In this document: in pieces, positions 1 to 7,945 of the stretch
Layout: the number at the start of each line of letters is the position of its first letter
Position numbering within the stretch: the stretch's first letter is position 1
Assembly (NCBI RefSeq): GCF_001613345.1
Contig: NZ_BDCE01000038.1
Span: 1 to 32,270 of the forward strand
Length of the DNA stretch: 32,270 bases
Direction: 5' to 3'
Origin: Nocardia uniformis NBRC 13702
GTDB lineage: Bacteria > Actinomycetota > Actinomycetes > Mycobacteriales > Mycobacteriaceae
Notes under the pieces: model-generated
What the model saw: only the letters and a program-made list of their open reading frames with translations
What the model was told of the DNA's origin: nothing
Databases searched by the model: none
Program-made: the position numbers and the translations under genes

Positions 1-10
1 CCCACCGAAT

Positions 11-78
11 CAGCTCCGCACTTCCGGCCGCCCGCTCAGCGAGCCAGCTCCGTACTTCCGCCAGCCCGCTCAGCGAGC
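11..78. repeat. 34-bp tandem duplication at the 3' end of the M18 aminopeptidase gene
   Basis: Two adjacent 34-bp copies (11-44 and 45-78) differ at three positions. The second copy carries the last codons and the stop codon of the aminopeptidase gene (stop at 70-72, minus strand). The extra copy lies just beyond the stop, so the protein end is unchanged. It looks like a local slippage duplication. Confidence 0.75.
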
Positions 79-1389
79 CATCTCCGGGGTCAGGAAGGCC
101 GCGAGGGCGGCCGCGTAGGCGGGAACGTCCGCGGCGCCCATCATTTCGCGGGCCGAGTGCATGGCCAGCTGGGCCGCGCCGACGTCGACCGTCGGCATAC
201 CGGTGCGGGCCGCGGTCATGGGGCCGATGGTGGAGCCGCAGGGCAGGTCGGCGCGGTGGACGTAGCGCTGTAGTGGCACATCGGCCTGGGAGCAGGCCAG
301 GGCGAAGGCGCCCGCGCCGGTGGCGTCGGTGGCGTAGCGGAGGTTTTGGTTGACCTTCAGGACCGGGCCGCCGTTGACCGCGATCTTGTGTGCGGGTTCG
401 TGCCGGTCCGGGTAATTGGGGTGGGTCGCGTGGGCCATATCTCCGGAGGCACAGACCGAACCGGCGAGTGCGGCAAGGTATTCGGCGCGACCGCCACCCC
501 GGGTGAGGACGATGCGCTCCAGAATCGTCGGCAGCAGCCCGGATTGCGCGCCGCGGTCGGACTGGCTGCCGACCTCCTCATGGTCGAACAGCGCCAATAC
601 CGGCACCGCCGCACCGGGTTCGGCGATGGCGGCGAGGAAGGCACGCAGTCCCGCGTAACAGGTGCCCTGGTTGTCCAGGCGGGGCGCGCTGATCAGATCC
701 AGGTCGCGGCCGATGAGCTTGGCGGGCACCAGGTCGTGGGTCATGAGTTCCCACCCGAGTACCGCATCCGGTTCGATACCGGAACGTTCGGAGACGAAGG
801 TGAGGAAGGAGCTCGGCTCCCCGCCGACCCCCCACACCGCATTGACGTGCCGCTGCGGGTCGAGGGTGACCCCGCGCCGATCCTCGGACAGGTGGATGGC
901 CAGCTGCGGCACCCGAAGGATCGGTTCGTCGATGCGAATCAGCCGCTCCCGCAGCACATTTCCGTCCCGCACGGATAGCCGCCCGGAAACGCCGAGATCG
1001 CGGTCCAGCCATGAGTTGAGCCAGGCTCCGCCGTAGGGCTCCAGACCGACCAGCTGCCAACCCGCCGAGGCCAGATCGGGATGCTGTTTGACGCGCAGGT
1101 TCGGGCTGTCGGTGTGCCCGCCGACCACCCGGAACGGAGCGGCCTGACCGCCGCGGAATCCGGTCGGCGCGCCCGGCCCGCCGTCGGCCCACGCCACCAG
1201 CGACCCGCCGCGCACCACGTAATAGCGCCCGGCGCTACTGGCGGGCCAGGGCGCCGATTCCGATAACCGGGTGAAGCCGTGGTCATCGAGTTCGCCGGCG
1301 ACCGTCCGGCACACATGGAACGGAGACGGTGAGGCGTCGATGAATTCGCACAGTCCGGCGGCGGTGGCAGCGGTGACGGAAACGGGCAT
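70..1389 (-). CDS. apeB: M18 family aminopeptidase (aspartyl aminopeptidase type)
   Basis: This 439-residue protein is full length for the M18 family of cytoplasmic, dinuclear-zinc aminopeptidases, which remove acidic N-terminal residues from peptides. The metal-ligand motif [12 protein letters not shown] starts near residue 90 (His92). The [10 protein letters not shown] block carries the catalytic and metal-binding glutamates. [14 protein letters not shown] and the C-terminal MHSAREM block hold the remaining ligands. The ATG at 1387-1389 has an AGGA about 8 nt upstream. The M. tuberculosis counterpart is called pepC and also lies near the purine genes. No gene overlaps it, and it is probably transcribed alone or towards genes left of the window. 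The family assignment is secure; substrate preference is inferred from the family. Confidence 0.93.
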   Translation of the reverse strand: MPVSVTAATAAGLCEFIDASPSPFHVCRTVAGELDDHGFTRLSESAPWPASSAGRYYVVRGGSLVAWADGGPGAPTGFRGGQAAPFRVVGGHTDSPNLRVKQHPDLASAGWQLVGLEPYGGAWLNSWLDRDLGVSGRLSVRDGNVLRERLIRIDEPILRVPQLAIHLSEDRRGVTLDPQRHVNAVWGVGGEPSSFLTFVSERSGIEPDAVLGWELMTHDLVPAKLIGRDLDLISAPRLDNQGTCYAGLRAFLAAIAEPGAAVPVLALFDHEEVGSQSDRGAQSGLLPTILERIVLTRGGGRAEYLAALAGSVCASGDMAHATHPNYPDRHEPAHKIAVNGGPVLKVNQNLRYATDATGAGAFALACSQADVPLQRYVHRADLPCGSTIGPMTAARTGMPTVDVGAAQLAMHSAREMMGAADVPAYAAALAAFLTPEMAR

Positions 1390-1579
1390 AGGGCGATCCT
1401 AAGCAACCACACTTCTGTTCGGGGCGATGGTCCCGTCCGTCGGTCGCGCGCCGCGTCCCGTTTCCCGTTGTTCGGAGTGCCGTGCCCGAGTTGTATTCAT
1501 TTGGGCAATAATCTATTTCGGCACGAGCAGGGTGGCCGAAAAATGGTGTGGAGCTATGGATGCTCGGCACCGCCGGTAA

Positions 1580-2029
1580 TCAGTCGGGCAGCGGGGCTTC
1601 CGCGACGCGTTCGAGCAGGCGCATGAGCTCCAGATAATCCGGTCCACCGAGATGTCGACGCAGTTCGGATTCGGCGCGCATCTCCTCGGTGCGCACCTCC
1701 GCCACCAGGTCCACACCGCGGCGGCTCAAACCGATCAGGATGCGGCGGCGGTCGTCGGCGGCGGCGATCCGGAAGATGAGGCCGCGTTCGGCCAGACAGT
1801 CGGCGTGCCGGGTGGCCGAGGAGGGGGCGAGCTGCGCCCGGGCGGCCAGTTCGCTCATGGTGATGCCGGTGTCAGCGGACAGATTCGAGAGCATGGACCA
1901 CTGATCGGCGGTAAGGCGGCGGGCACAGAGCGAGGCTTCCAGCTGAACCAGCCAACTGCGTTCCGCGGCTCGCAGGGCACCATGCAGTGTGTAAATGCCG
2001 CTTACACTTGTCGCCATATTCCCGCCCAT
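1580..2029 (-). CDS. MarR family transcriptional regulator
   Basis: About 149 residues with the winged-helix layout of MarR regulators: an N-terminal dimer helix, then a helix-turn-helix around ITMSELAARAQLAPSSATRHADCL, then the wing with DDRRRILIGLSRRG, the family's most diagnostic stretch. Such proteins bind palindromic operators as dimers and usually release DNA on binding a small ligand. The start is uncertain: TTG at 2032, ATG at 2029 and ATG at 2017 are all in frame and none has a strong ribosome-binding site. It is divergent from the AmiC-like gene at 2062 with only about 30 bp between them, so the two are likely co-regulated. The effector is unknown. Confidence 0.88.
   Translation of the reverse strand: MGGNMATSVSGIYTLHGALRAAERSWLVQLEASLCARRLTADQWSMLSNLSADTGITMSELAARAQLAPSSATRHADCLAERGLIFRIAAADDRRRILIGLSRRGVDLVAEVRTEEMRAESELRRHLGGPDYLELMRLLERVAEAPLPD
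1989..2007. promoter_or_regulatory. Candidate MarR operator (inverted repeat)
   Basis: GTGTAA and TTACAC form a perfect 6-bp inverted repeat around a 7-bp centre. The size and symmetry fit a MarR-type site. It lies inside the first codons of the marR gene, next to the divergent intergenic space, so a regulator bound here could block its own transcription. Binding is inferred only. Confidence 0.4.
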
Positions 2030-2061
2030 CAATTCCGCTCTAACGAGAAGCAGAGTAACCG

Positions 2062-3162
2062 ATGGTACCGTTCGGCGAGAATCCCGATCACAGTATCGAG
2101 ATCCTCAACATAGTCCCGCACCAGGGGCCCGGCGGTATCTTCGCGCCTTCATGTGAGGCCGCAATTTCTTTGGCGGTCGAAGAAATCAACGGTGGTTCGG
2201 GAATTCTCGGTCGAGAAACACGGGCCACCCACATCGACGGGGGTCGCGAGCCCGAAGAAGTGGCCCGGGAAGTCGAGGCACTGCTCGCCACCGGCATGGT
2301 GCACGCGGTCACCGGCTGGCACACCTCCGCGGTGCGGCACGCGGTGGCGCGGGTGACGGCGCGGCGGGTGCCGTATCTCTTCGCCACCGATCACGAGGGT
2401 TTCGACGCGGCACCACCGGGACTGTTCATGGTGGGTGCGGATCCGAGTCGCCAGATTCTGCCCGCGCTGCGCTGGCTGCGCCGCGAATTCGGGGCGCGGC
2501 GCTGGGCGATTATCGGCAATGACTATTCATGGCCGCGCCGCACCGCCGAGGCGGTGCGCGCCGAACTGGGCGGCCACATCAGCCATCAGCGCGATGAGCC
2601 GGGGGAACCGCCGGTGCCGTTGCAGGTATTCCTCCCGCTGGGCACCGAGGACTTCACCGATTTTCTCGCCGATCCGCGACTGGACCGGGCCGACGGTGTC
2701 ATCGTGCTGCTGGTCGGTGCGGATGTGGCGCGCTTCAATCGGCAGTTCGCCCGGGTGGGGCGCGACCAACGGCAGCTGCGGCTGAGTCCGGCGGTGGATC
2801 AGAATGTGCTGCTTTCCGGTGGCGCACAAGCCAATCGGAATCTGTACGTGCCATCGAGCTTCTTCGTGACCGCACCGGAGAGCGCGGACCGGCTGGCGCG
2901 CTATCGGCGGCTGCACGGTGAATTCGCGCCCGCACTCACGAATTTCAGCAATACCGAGTACGAGGCGATTCATACGCTGCGCGCGATGGCAGAGGCGGCG
3001 GGGTCCCTGGATGTGTCCAGCGTGCATGAGGCCGTCCACGACGGGCGGGTACTCGAAACCCCGGCCGGGGAAAGGCGTTTCGCCGGACAGCAGGTGGTGC
3101 TGCCCGGCTATATCGCCGCGGTCGACGGGGTCGACTTCGAAATACTCGACCGAATCTGCTGA
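2062..3162 (+). CDS. Cytoplasmic AmiC-like ligand-binding protein (type 1 periplasmic-binding fold)
   Basis: This 366-residue protein resembles the substrate-binding fold of branched-chain amino acid and amide ABC transporters, and particularly AmiC, the cytoplasmic amide sensor of Pseudomonas. Visible matches are the opening lobe with AISLAVEEINGGSGILGR, the VTGWHTSAVRHAV segment, FMVGADPSRQILPAL, and IIGNDYSWPRRTAE, which aligns with AmiC's GSDYIYPRESN. There is no signal peptide or lipobox, and no permease or ATPase gene is adjacent, so transport is unlikely and ligand sensing is more plausible. AmiC normally works with the antiterminator AmiR; here the adjacent divergent gene is a MarR regulator instead. 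The ATG at 2062 has no strong ribosome-binding site. Ligand unknown. Confidence 0.8.
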   Translation: MVPFGENPDHSIEILNIVPHQGPGGIFAPSCEAAISLAVEEINGGSGILGRETRATHIDGGREPEEVAREVEALLATGMVHAVTGWHTSAVRHAVARVTARRVPYLFATDHEGFDAAPPGLFMVGADPSRQILPALRWLRREFGARRWAIIGNDYSWPRRTAEAVRAELGGHISHQRDEPGEPPVPLQVFLPLGTEDFTDFLADPRLDRADGVIVLLVGADVARFNRQFARVGRDQRQLRLSPAVDQNVLLSGGAQANRNLYVPSSFFVTAPESADRLARYRRLHGEFAPALTNFSNTEYEAIHTLRAMAEAAGSLDVSSVHEAVHDGRVLETPAGERRFAGQQVVLPGYIAAVDGVDFEILDRIC

Positions 3163-3173
3163 CCCACGGGTGT

Positions 3174-3204
3174 GAATCCCGGCCGAAAGCACGCCGGGAT
3201 GACG
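3174..3204. repeat. Half-copy of the dispersed palindromic repeat
   Basis: This stretch matches the right arm (GGAATCCCGGCC...CGCCGGGATGACG type) of the complete palindromic elements at 4344, 5237, 17052 and 20937. It sits between the convergent ends of the AmiC-like gene and purQ. Confidence 0.75.
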
Positions 3205-3207
3205 GGG

Positions 3208-3885
3208 TCAGGCCGAGACGAGGGAGTCGAGCACCGAGAGGAACATGCCCAGACCGTCATCGCTGGGGCCGGTGAGCGCCTCGGTGGCGTGCTCCGGATG
3301 CGGCATGAGGCCGACGACGCGACCGTTCGCGGACGCGACGCCCGCGATACCGCGCTGCGAACCGTTCGGGTTGTCGCCCGCGTAGCGGAACACCACCCGA
3401 CCCTCACCCTCGAGTTCGTCGAGTACGGCCTCGGACGCCTGGTAGCGACCCTCACCGGATTTGAGCGGGACGAGAATCTGCGCGCCCGGCTCGTAGCGGG
3501 AGGTCCACGCGGAGTTCGCGGTCTCCACCTGCAGCCACTGATCGCGGCAGATGAAGTGCAGGCCCTCATTGCGGGTGAGCGCGCCGGGCAGCAGCCCAGC
3601 CTCGCACAGCACCTGGAAGCCATTGCAGATACCCAGCACCGGCATTCCCGCACCCGCGGCCGTGACGACCTCGCCCATAACGGGTGCGAAGCGCGCGATG
3701 GCGCCGCAGCGCAGGTAGTCGCCGTAGGAGAAGCCGCCGGGCACGATGACCGCGTCGACACCCTTCAGATCGGCATCCGCGTGCCAGAGACTGACGGCCT
3801 CGGCACCGGCCAACCTCACCGCACGGGCAGCATCGACATCGTCGAGCGTGCCCGGGAAGGTGATGACACCGATGCGCGCGCTCAC
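3208..3885 (-). CDS. purQ: Phosphoribosylformylglycinamidine synthase, glutaminase subunit PurQ
   Basis: PurQ hydrolyses glutamine and passes ammonia to PurL in the fourth step of purine synthesis (FGAR to FGAM). The 225-residue length is normal for a stand-alone PurQ. The class I amidotransferase triad is visible: Cys87 in GICNGFQ, and His196 and Glu198 in MPHPEH. The early [16 protein letters not shown] block is typical of PurQ. Its ATG overlaps the purS stop by 4 nt, so the two are translationally coupled as partners of one PurLQS complex. purL is not in the window; in relatives it lies further along the same chromosome arm, which would be left of this window. Confidence 0.97.
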   Translation of the reverse strand: MSARIGVITFPGTLDDVDAARAVRLAGAEAVSLWHADADLKGVDAVIVPGGFSYGDYLRCGAIARFAPVMGEVVTAAGAGMPVLGICNGFQVLCEAGLLPGALTRNEGLHFICRDQWLQVETANSAWTSRYEPGAQILVPLKSGEGRYQASEAVLDELEGEGRVVFRYAGDNPNGSQRGIAGVASANGRVVGLMPHPEHATEALTGPSDDGLGMFLSVLDSLVSA

Positions 3886-4115
3886 AGCCGGACTACCTTC
3901 CAGTCCTCGATGACGGTGTTGGCAAGCAATGCTTCGGCGATCTGCTCGAGCTCGGTGTCACTGACGTTGTCGTCGACATCGAGTTCGAATCGCTTGCCCT
4001 GACGCACATCCGAAATCCCGGGGTGTCCCAGGCGTCCGAGTGCGCCGACGATGGCCTGACCCTGCGGATCCAGGATTTCGGCCTTCGGCATCACCTCGAC
4101 CACGACACGTGCCAC
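3882..4115 (-). CDS. purS: Phosphoribosylformylglycinamidine synthase subunit PurS
   Basis: This 77-residue protein is the small structural subunit that bridges PurQ and PurL in Gram-positive-type FGAM synthase. The family pattern is visible: [16 protein letters not shown] at the start, the conserved [11 protein letters not shown] segment, and a C-terminal [12 protein letters not shown]. It is the first gene of the purS-purQ pair, joined by a 4-nt overlap. The promoter must lie in the repeat-containing spacer at 4116-4560 that it shares with the divergent metallo-hydrolase gene. Confidence 0.96.
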   Translation of the reverse strand: MARVVVEVMPKAEILDPQGQAIVGALGRLGHPGISDVRQGKRFELDVDDNVSDTELEQIAEALLANTVIEDWKVVRL

Positions 4116-4274
4116 GTGTAGCTCCTAAAGCTGGTGGGGGTTTACCTGGTCAGCGTAATTGCCGCCGCTCAGCTACACCGCGCCGGGTCAGGTCGGAGTG
4201 CCGCCCGCCACAGTGGTGAACGCCGCGTACCGATCCGGCACTCGGGTTCAGGCTGCGATGATGCCCCTCCCCCT

Positions 4275-4458
4275 CGTCATCCCGGCATGCCCCCTCCCGT
4301 CACTCCGGCGTGTGCCCTCCCGTCACTCCGGCATATCCCCTCTCGTCATTCCGGCGTGCTTTTGGCCGGAATCCACCTCTCAGCGGTAGTGGATCCCGGC
4401 CAAATACACGCCGGGATGACGGGAAGGTGTGCGCGCACCGGGATGACGGGAAGGTGTG
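4275..4458. repeat. Cluster of palindromic repeat and partial copies in a gene-free spacer
   Basis: The 445-bp spacer 4116-4560 between divergent purS and the metallo-hydrolase gene has no credible gene. Its middle is filled with one full palindromic element (4344-4421) flanked by partial left arms of CGTCAYYCCGGCRTG type at 4275, 4298 and 4321. A partial right arm, CCGGGATGACGGGAAGGTGT, occurs at 4411 and again at 4438. The partial copies look like successive slippage or nested duplications of one element end. Confidence 0.8.
4344..4421. repeat. Dispersed palindromic element, full copy
   Basis: The left arm (CGTCATTCCGGCGTGC, then TTTTGGCCGGAATCCAC) faces its near-complement (GTGGATCCCGGCC, then CACGCCGGGATGACG). 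The whole 78-bp unit can fold into one long hairpin. Further copies lie at 5237, 17052 and 20937. No coding capacity is apparent; it behaves like a MITE- or REP-type intergenic element. Confidence 0.82.
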
Positions 4459-4560
4459 TCGGGGACGCTCGGGGTGGGCAAGCGGGATGGCGCTCGACCG
4501 ACATCGCACGTTGCCCCAGCAGTCCTTCACCGCGGCCGATCCGGGTACTACCGTGGCAAT

Positions 4561-5205
4561 ATGCGCATAGCCCACTTCGGACATTCCTGCATTCTGGTGG
4601 AACTGCACGGTACGAAGATCCTTTTCGACCCGGGCAACTTCTCGCACGGATTCGAAGGCATTACCGGACTGGATGCCATTGCCGTCACTCATCAGCACCC
4701 CGATCACATCGATCCGAATCGGATCACCGCGCTGATCGAGGCCAATCCGCAGGCGCGATTGCTCTCGGATCCGCAGACCGCGGGGCAGCGTGCGGAAGCG
4801 TGGGAGGCGGTGCACGCCGGGAACGTGCTGAAGGTCGGCAATGTTCAGATCACCGGTGGCGGTGGTCGGCACGCCGTCATACACCCGGACATTCCGGTCA
4901 TCGACAATACGGTGTTCCAGCTCGGCACCCCGGATGATCCGACCGAACTGGTCCACCCCGGCGACTCGCTATGGGTGCCGTCGACACCGGTGGGTGTACT
5001 CGCCATCCCCGCTGTCGCGCCGTGGATGAAGCTCAGTGAGGCCGTGGACTACCTGCGCGCGGTCAATCCCCGCACCGCCTTCCCCATCCACTACGGGATC
5101 ATCGCGGCGGCGGCGCAGGGCATCTACTTCGGTCGGCTCAATGAAATGGGGCCCGCCAATACGGAATTCCGCGTTATCGAGCCCGAGGATCACGCCGAGT
5201 TCTAG
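4561..5205 (+). CDS. UPF0173-type metallo-beta-lactamase fold hydrolase
   Basis: 214 residues with the metallo-beta-lactamase fold. RIAHFGHSC opens the protein, and VTHQHPDHID supplies the HxHxDH zinc motif. Later metal ligands come from the GGGGRHAVIH and HYG regions. Length and pattern match the UPF0173 (YtkL/UlaG-like) group of small metal-dependent hydrolases; the natural substrate is unknown. ATG at 4561 is preferred over an in-frame upstream ATG at 4456, because the fold starts immediately at MRIAHFGHS and the extra 35 residues run through repeat-like spacer. It corresponds in position to M. tuberculosis Rv0786c, next to purS/purQ. It converges on the M20 peptidase gene. Confidence 0.87.
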   Translation: MRIAHFGHSCILVELHGTKILFDPGNFSHGFEGITGLDAIAVTHQHPDHIDPNRITALIEANPQARLLSDPQTAGQRAEAWEAVHAGNVLKVGNVQITGGGGRHAVIHPDIPVIDNTVFQLGTPDDPTELVHPGDSLWVPSTPVGVLAIPAVAPWMKLSEAVDYLRAVNPRTAFPIHYGIIAAAAQGIYFGRLNEMGPANTEFRVIEPEDHAEF

Positions 5206-5236
5206 TCCGCGCTCCGCCATCCGGCGCGGCCCGATC

Positions 5237-5311
5237 CGTCATCCCAGCGCGTTCTCGGCCGGATCTACCTTCGATGGTGTGGATTCCGGCCAAAAGCACG
5301 CCGGAATGACG
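5237..5311. repeat. Dispersed palindromic element between convergent genes
   Basis: A full but diverged copy: the left arm starts CGTCATCCCAGCGCG and the right arm ends CACGCCGGAATGACG. It lies between the stops of the metallo-hydrolase (5205) and the M20 peptidase (5334). Its hairpin potential makes it a candidate bidirectional terminator; that role is inferred. Confidence 0.78.
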
Positions 5312-5333
5312 AGAAGGTCGGTCCAGCCGGGAG

Positions 5334-6722
5334 TCAGTCCGCGAAGGATGCCAGGAACAGTGCCAGGCCGAGCGCCATATGCTCGATTTCGGTGGGGTCC
5401 ACGCTCTCGTTGGGGGCGTGGATGAGGCATTGCGGTTCCTCCACACCCATCAACAGGATCTCCGCCTGGGGATAGGTCTCGGCGAAGACATTGCACAGTG
5501 GGATGGCTCCGCCCTGACCCTCGGTGGTGGTAGGCCGACCGTAAGCAGCGGCCAGGGCGGACTCCATGGCGGCGCGCGCCGGACCTCCGGCGGCGGATTT
5601 GAAGGGTGCGCCGACCGCCTCCGTTTCCACTGTCATCCTGGCGTGCCAGGGGGTATGCGTTTCCAGGTGTGCGGTAAGGAGTTTCAGCGCCTGCTGCGGA
5701 TCGGTGCCCGGCGGGATGCGCAGATTCAGCCGGGCGGCGGCCCTGGGCTGGATGGCGGCCGAGGACCCGATCACCTTCGGCGCGTCGATACCGAGCACGG
5801 TGATCGCCGGTCGCGCCCACAACATATCGGCCACGCTGCCACTACCGAGGAGTTCCACACCGGGCAGCACGGTGGCGTCGGCGGAGAACTGTTCGGCCGG
5901 ATACTGCACACCGTCCCAGACCTGATTATTGGCGAGTCCGTCGATGGTGGTGTTGCCGTGCTCATCACGCAGCGTCGCCAGCAGGTGGATGAGCGCGGCG
6001 AGAGCGTCCGGTGCGGCACCGCCGAACATGCCGGAATGCATGGAGCTGCCGAGGGTTTCGATGGTGACGACCACATTCACATTGCCGCGCAGGGTTTCGG
6101 TGAAGGTGGGTACACCGACGGCGAAATTGCCGGTGTCACAGATGAGAATGGTGTCGGTGCGCAACAACTCGACATGCTGCGGCACGAACTGTTCCAGCCC
6201 GCCGGTGCCCTGCTCCTCGGAACCCTCGGCCACCAGCGTGAGACCGACCGGGAAGCCCTTGTCCCCCAGCACTTCCCGCAGTGCCCGCAGTGCCGTCAGC
6301 TGCATGACGATATTGCCCTTGCAGTCGGCGGCCCCGCGCCCGTACCAGCGCCCATCCTGCTCGGTCAGCTGCCAGACGGGTGTATGCCAGGCGGCGTCAT
6401 CCAGCGGCGGCTGCACGTCGTAGTGGCAGTACAGCATGACGGTGGGCTGACCGGCGGGCGCGCGATACCGGGCCACAACGGTATCGGTGCCGTCGGGCGT
6501 CGCATGCAATCCGGCGTCGGTGAGCCCCTCGGCGGCGAAGGCATCGGCCACCCACTGCGCGGTCCTGCGACATTCCGCCACCGGGAATTGGCGCGGATCG
6601 GCCACCGATTCATACGAAACCAGTTCGGTGAGATCGGCTTTCGCCCGCGGCATCAGGGCGTGGACCGCCGCTCGAAGCGCGGCGGTCCGGGCATCATCGT
6701 CGACACCGGCGGCATCGGCCAT
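5334..6722 (-). CDS. M20/M25/M40 family dipeptidase-like metallopeptidase
   Basis: About 462 residues, the usual size of M20 dipeptidases of the ArgE/DapE/carnosinase superfamily. Visible blocks are YCHYDVQPP (metal His and Asp), GRGAADCKGN (bridging Asp), VAEGSEEQGTGG (catalytic Glu pair), HSGMFGGAAPDAL (dimerisation domain His) and the C-terminal IHAPNESV metal His. I chose ATG at 6722, because GGAGGAG sits about 6 nt upstream; a TTG at 6737 would place this ribosome-binding site inside the gene. Cytoplasmic, cleaving dipeptides or N-acyl amino acids; the exact substrate cannot be read from sequence. No overlap with neighbours. Confidence 0.91.
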   Translation of the reverse strand: MADAAGVDDDARTAALRAAVHALMPRAKADLTELVSYESVADPRQFPVAECRRTAQWVADAFAAEGLTDAGLHATPDGTDTVVARYRAPAGQPTVMLYCHYDVQPPLDDAAWHTPVWQLTEQDGRWYGRGAADCKGNIVMQLTALRALREVLGDKGFPVGLTLVAEGSEEQGTGGLEQFVPQHVELLRTDTILICDTGNFAVGVPTFTETLRGNVNVVVTIETLGSSMHSGMFGGAAPDALAALIHLLATLRDEHGNTTIDGLANNQVWDGVQYPAEQFSADATVLPGVELLGSGSVADMLWARPAITVLGIDAPKVIGSSAAIQPRAAARLNLRIPPGTDPQQALKLLTAHLETHTPWHARMTVETEAVGAPFKSAAGGPARAAMESALAAAYGRPTTTEGQGGAIPLCNVFAETYPQAEILLMGVEEPQCLIHAPNESVDPTEIEHMALGLALFLASFAD

Positions 6723-6907
6723 AGTGAGCTCCTCCAATTACGGGCGTCTTCGGTTTTCACTGTGCCACCCGTTCTCCGAGTGCCGGTCCACTTCAGAAGG
6801 CGAGGCGAGGCATCAGCGGGCGGCGAGCCATGGATCCAGACCGTGGCCGATCGCGTCTTGCTGACCATCCTGGGCGGTGTCTGATTCGGGGCGGACTCGG
6901 TCATCGT

Positions 6908-7819
6908 TCAGAACACCGCCAATCCGCTGACCTGAGCGAAGGTCTCCAGTGCCACCGCACCCGAGACCGAATTGCCCTTGGGATCGAGTGCGGGGCCCCA
7001 GGCCGCCACCGCACATTTGCCCGGCACGACCGCGAGCAGACCGCCGCCGACACCGCTCTTGATGGGCAGTCCGATGCGGTAGGCGAAATTGCCCGCCTCG
7101 TCGTAGGTGCCGCAGGTGGCCATGAGGGCGATGATGTGACGGGCGTCGGAGCGCTCCAGCAGCCGGGACCCATCGGCGCGCAGGCCGTGCCGCGCGATTA
7201 TGAGACCGGCCTTGGCCAGTTCGGCGCAGGTGATGCTGAACGAGCACTGCCGGAAGTAGTGGTCCAGCGCGAGATCGACCGGGTTGACCATATTGCCGAA
7301 GCTCGACATCAGGTAGGCGATGGCGCGATTGCGCTCACCGGTGCGGAGCTCGGATTCGGCGGTGACGCTGTCGACCTCGAGTTTCGGGTTGCCGGTCTCC
7401 GCGCGGAGCAGGGTACGCAGTGCCGCGACGGCGTCGCCGGTATCGACCAGCAATTGGTCGGCGGTCACGATGGCACCGGGATTGATGAACGGATTACGCG
7501 GAATACCGTTCTCGACCTCCAGTTCGATCAGGTCGTTGAAAGCCAGGCCGGAGGGCTCGCGTCGTACCCGGTCCCAGATCTTGTCGTCGCCTTTCGACAG
7601 CACCAGGGCGAGGGCGAAAACCTTGGAAATGCTCTCGATGGCGAAGGGAACGTCGACGTCCCCGTCGCTGTAGACCTGCCCGTCGACCGTCGCGATCGCG
7701 AATCCGAATTGCTTGGGATTCACCCGCGCCAGGTCGGGAATGTAGTCGGCGACTTTTCCCTCGCCGACGTGTGGCTTCGTGGCGGACATCACTTGCTCTA
7801 TGACATGCTGATAGTCCAT
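6908..7819 (-). CDS. glsA: Glutaminase (serine-dependent, GlsA family)
   Basis: This 303-residue protein hydrolyses glutamine to glutamate and ammonia. The beta-lactamase-like catalytic SxxK is Ser63-Ile-Ser-Lys66 within AIESISKVFAL. The other family blocks NPFINPGAIVT, MSSFGNMVN, GTYDEAGNFAYRIGLP and SGVGGG are all present, and the length equals that of E. coli YbaS/YneH. It has no STAS domain. It is divergent from the glutamate decarboxylase gene with 126 bp between the starts. In E. coli the equivalent enzyme feeds GadC-dependent acid resistance, as ammonia release takes up protons and glutamate supplies the decarboxylase. The same role is inferred here from the neighbourhood. Confidence 0.94.
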   Translation of the reverse strand: MDYQHVIEQVMSATKPHVGEGKVADYIPDLARVNPKQFGFAIATVDGQVYSDGDVDVPFAIESISKVFALALVLSKGDDKIWDRVRREPSGLAFNDLIELEVENGIPRNPFINPGAIVTADQLLVDTGDAVAALRTLLRAETGNPKLEVDSVTAESELRTGERNRAIAYLMSSFGNMVNPVDLALDHYFRQCSFSITCAELAKAGLIIARHGLRADGSRLLERSDARHIIALMATCGTYDEAGNFAYRIGLPIKSGVGGGLLAVVPGKCAVAAWGPALDPKGNSVSGAVALETFAQVSGLAVF

Positions 7820-7945
7820 GTACGGGATAGTAATTGTCTAGCAATCGAACAGACGTTACGAAACGGTATGTGTTTCAACCTATTTCACGGGTGTCTGTGC
7901 TTTACATCGGTTGCTGGCAACTATTTGCTGAGATCCGGAGGCGCA
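7820..7945. promoter_or_regulatory. Divergent promoter region of glutaminase and glutamate decarboxylase
   Basis: This 126-bp interval must hold the promoters of glsA (minus) and gadB-gadC (plus). It is distinctly AT-richer than its surroundings. A small inverted repeat ATTG-TCTAG-CAAT lies at 7833-7845, and GGAGG just before 7946 is the gadB ribosome-binding site. I cannot assign a specific regulator. Confidence 0.5.

Noticed and set aside
3208..4115. Purine riboswitch or PurR-type box upstream of purS
   Set aside because: I looked in 4116-4560 and saw only repeats; no aptamer-like structure or known box could be supported.
4275..4458. CRISPR array
   Set aside because: The repeats are arms of a palindromic element with irregular spacing and no unique regular spacers.
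4456..4560. Upstream extension of the metallo-hydrolase from an ATG at 4456
   Set aside because: The extra 35 residues cross spacer and repeat sequence, and the fold begins at MRIAHFGHS at 4561.
5379..6884. 501-residue plus-strand frame opposite the M20 peptidase
   Set aside because: Antisense shadow; composition is repetitive and no motifs are present.
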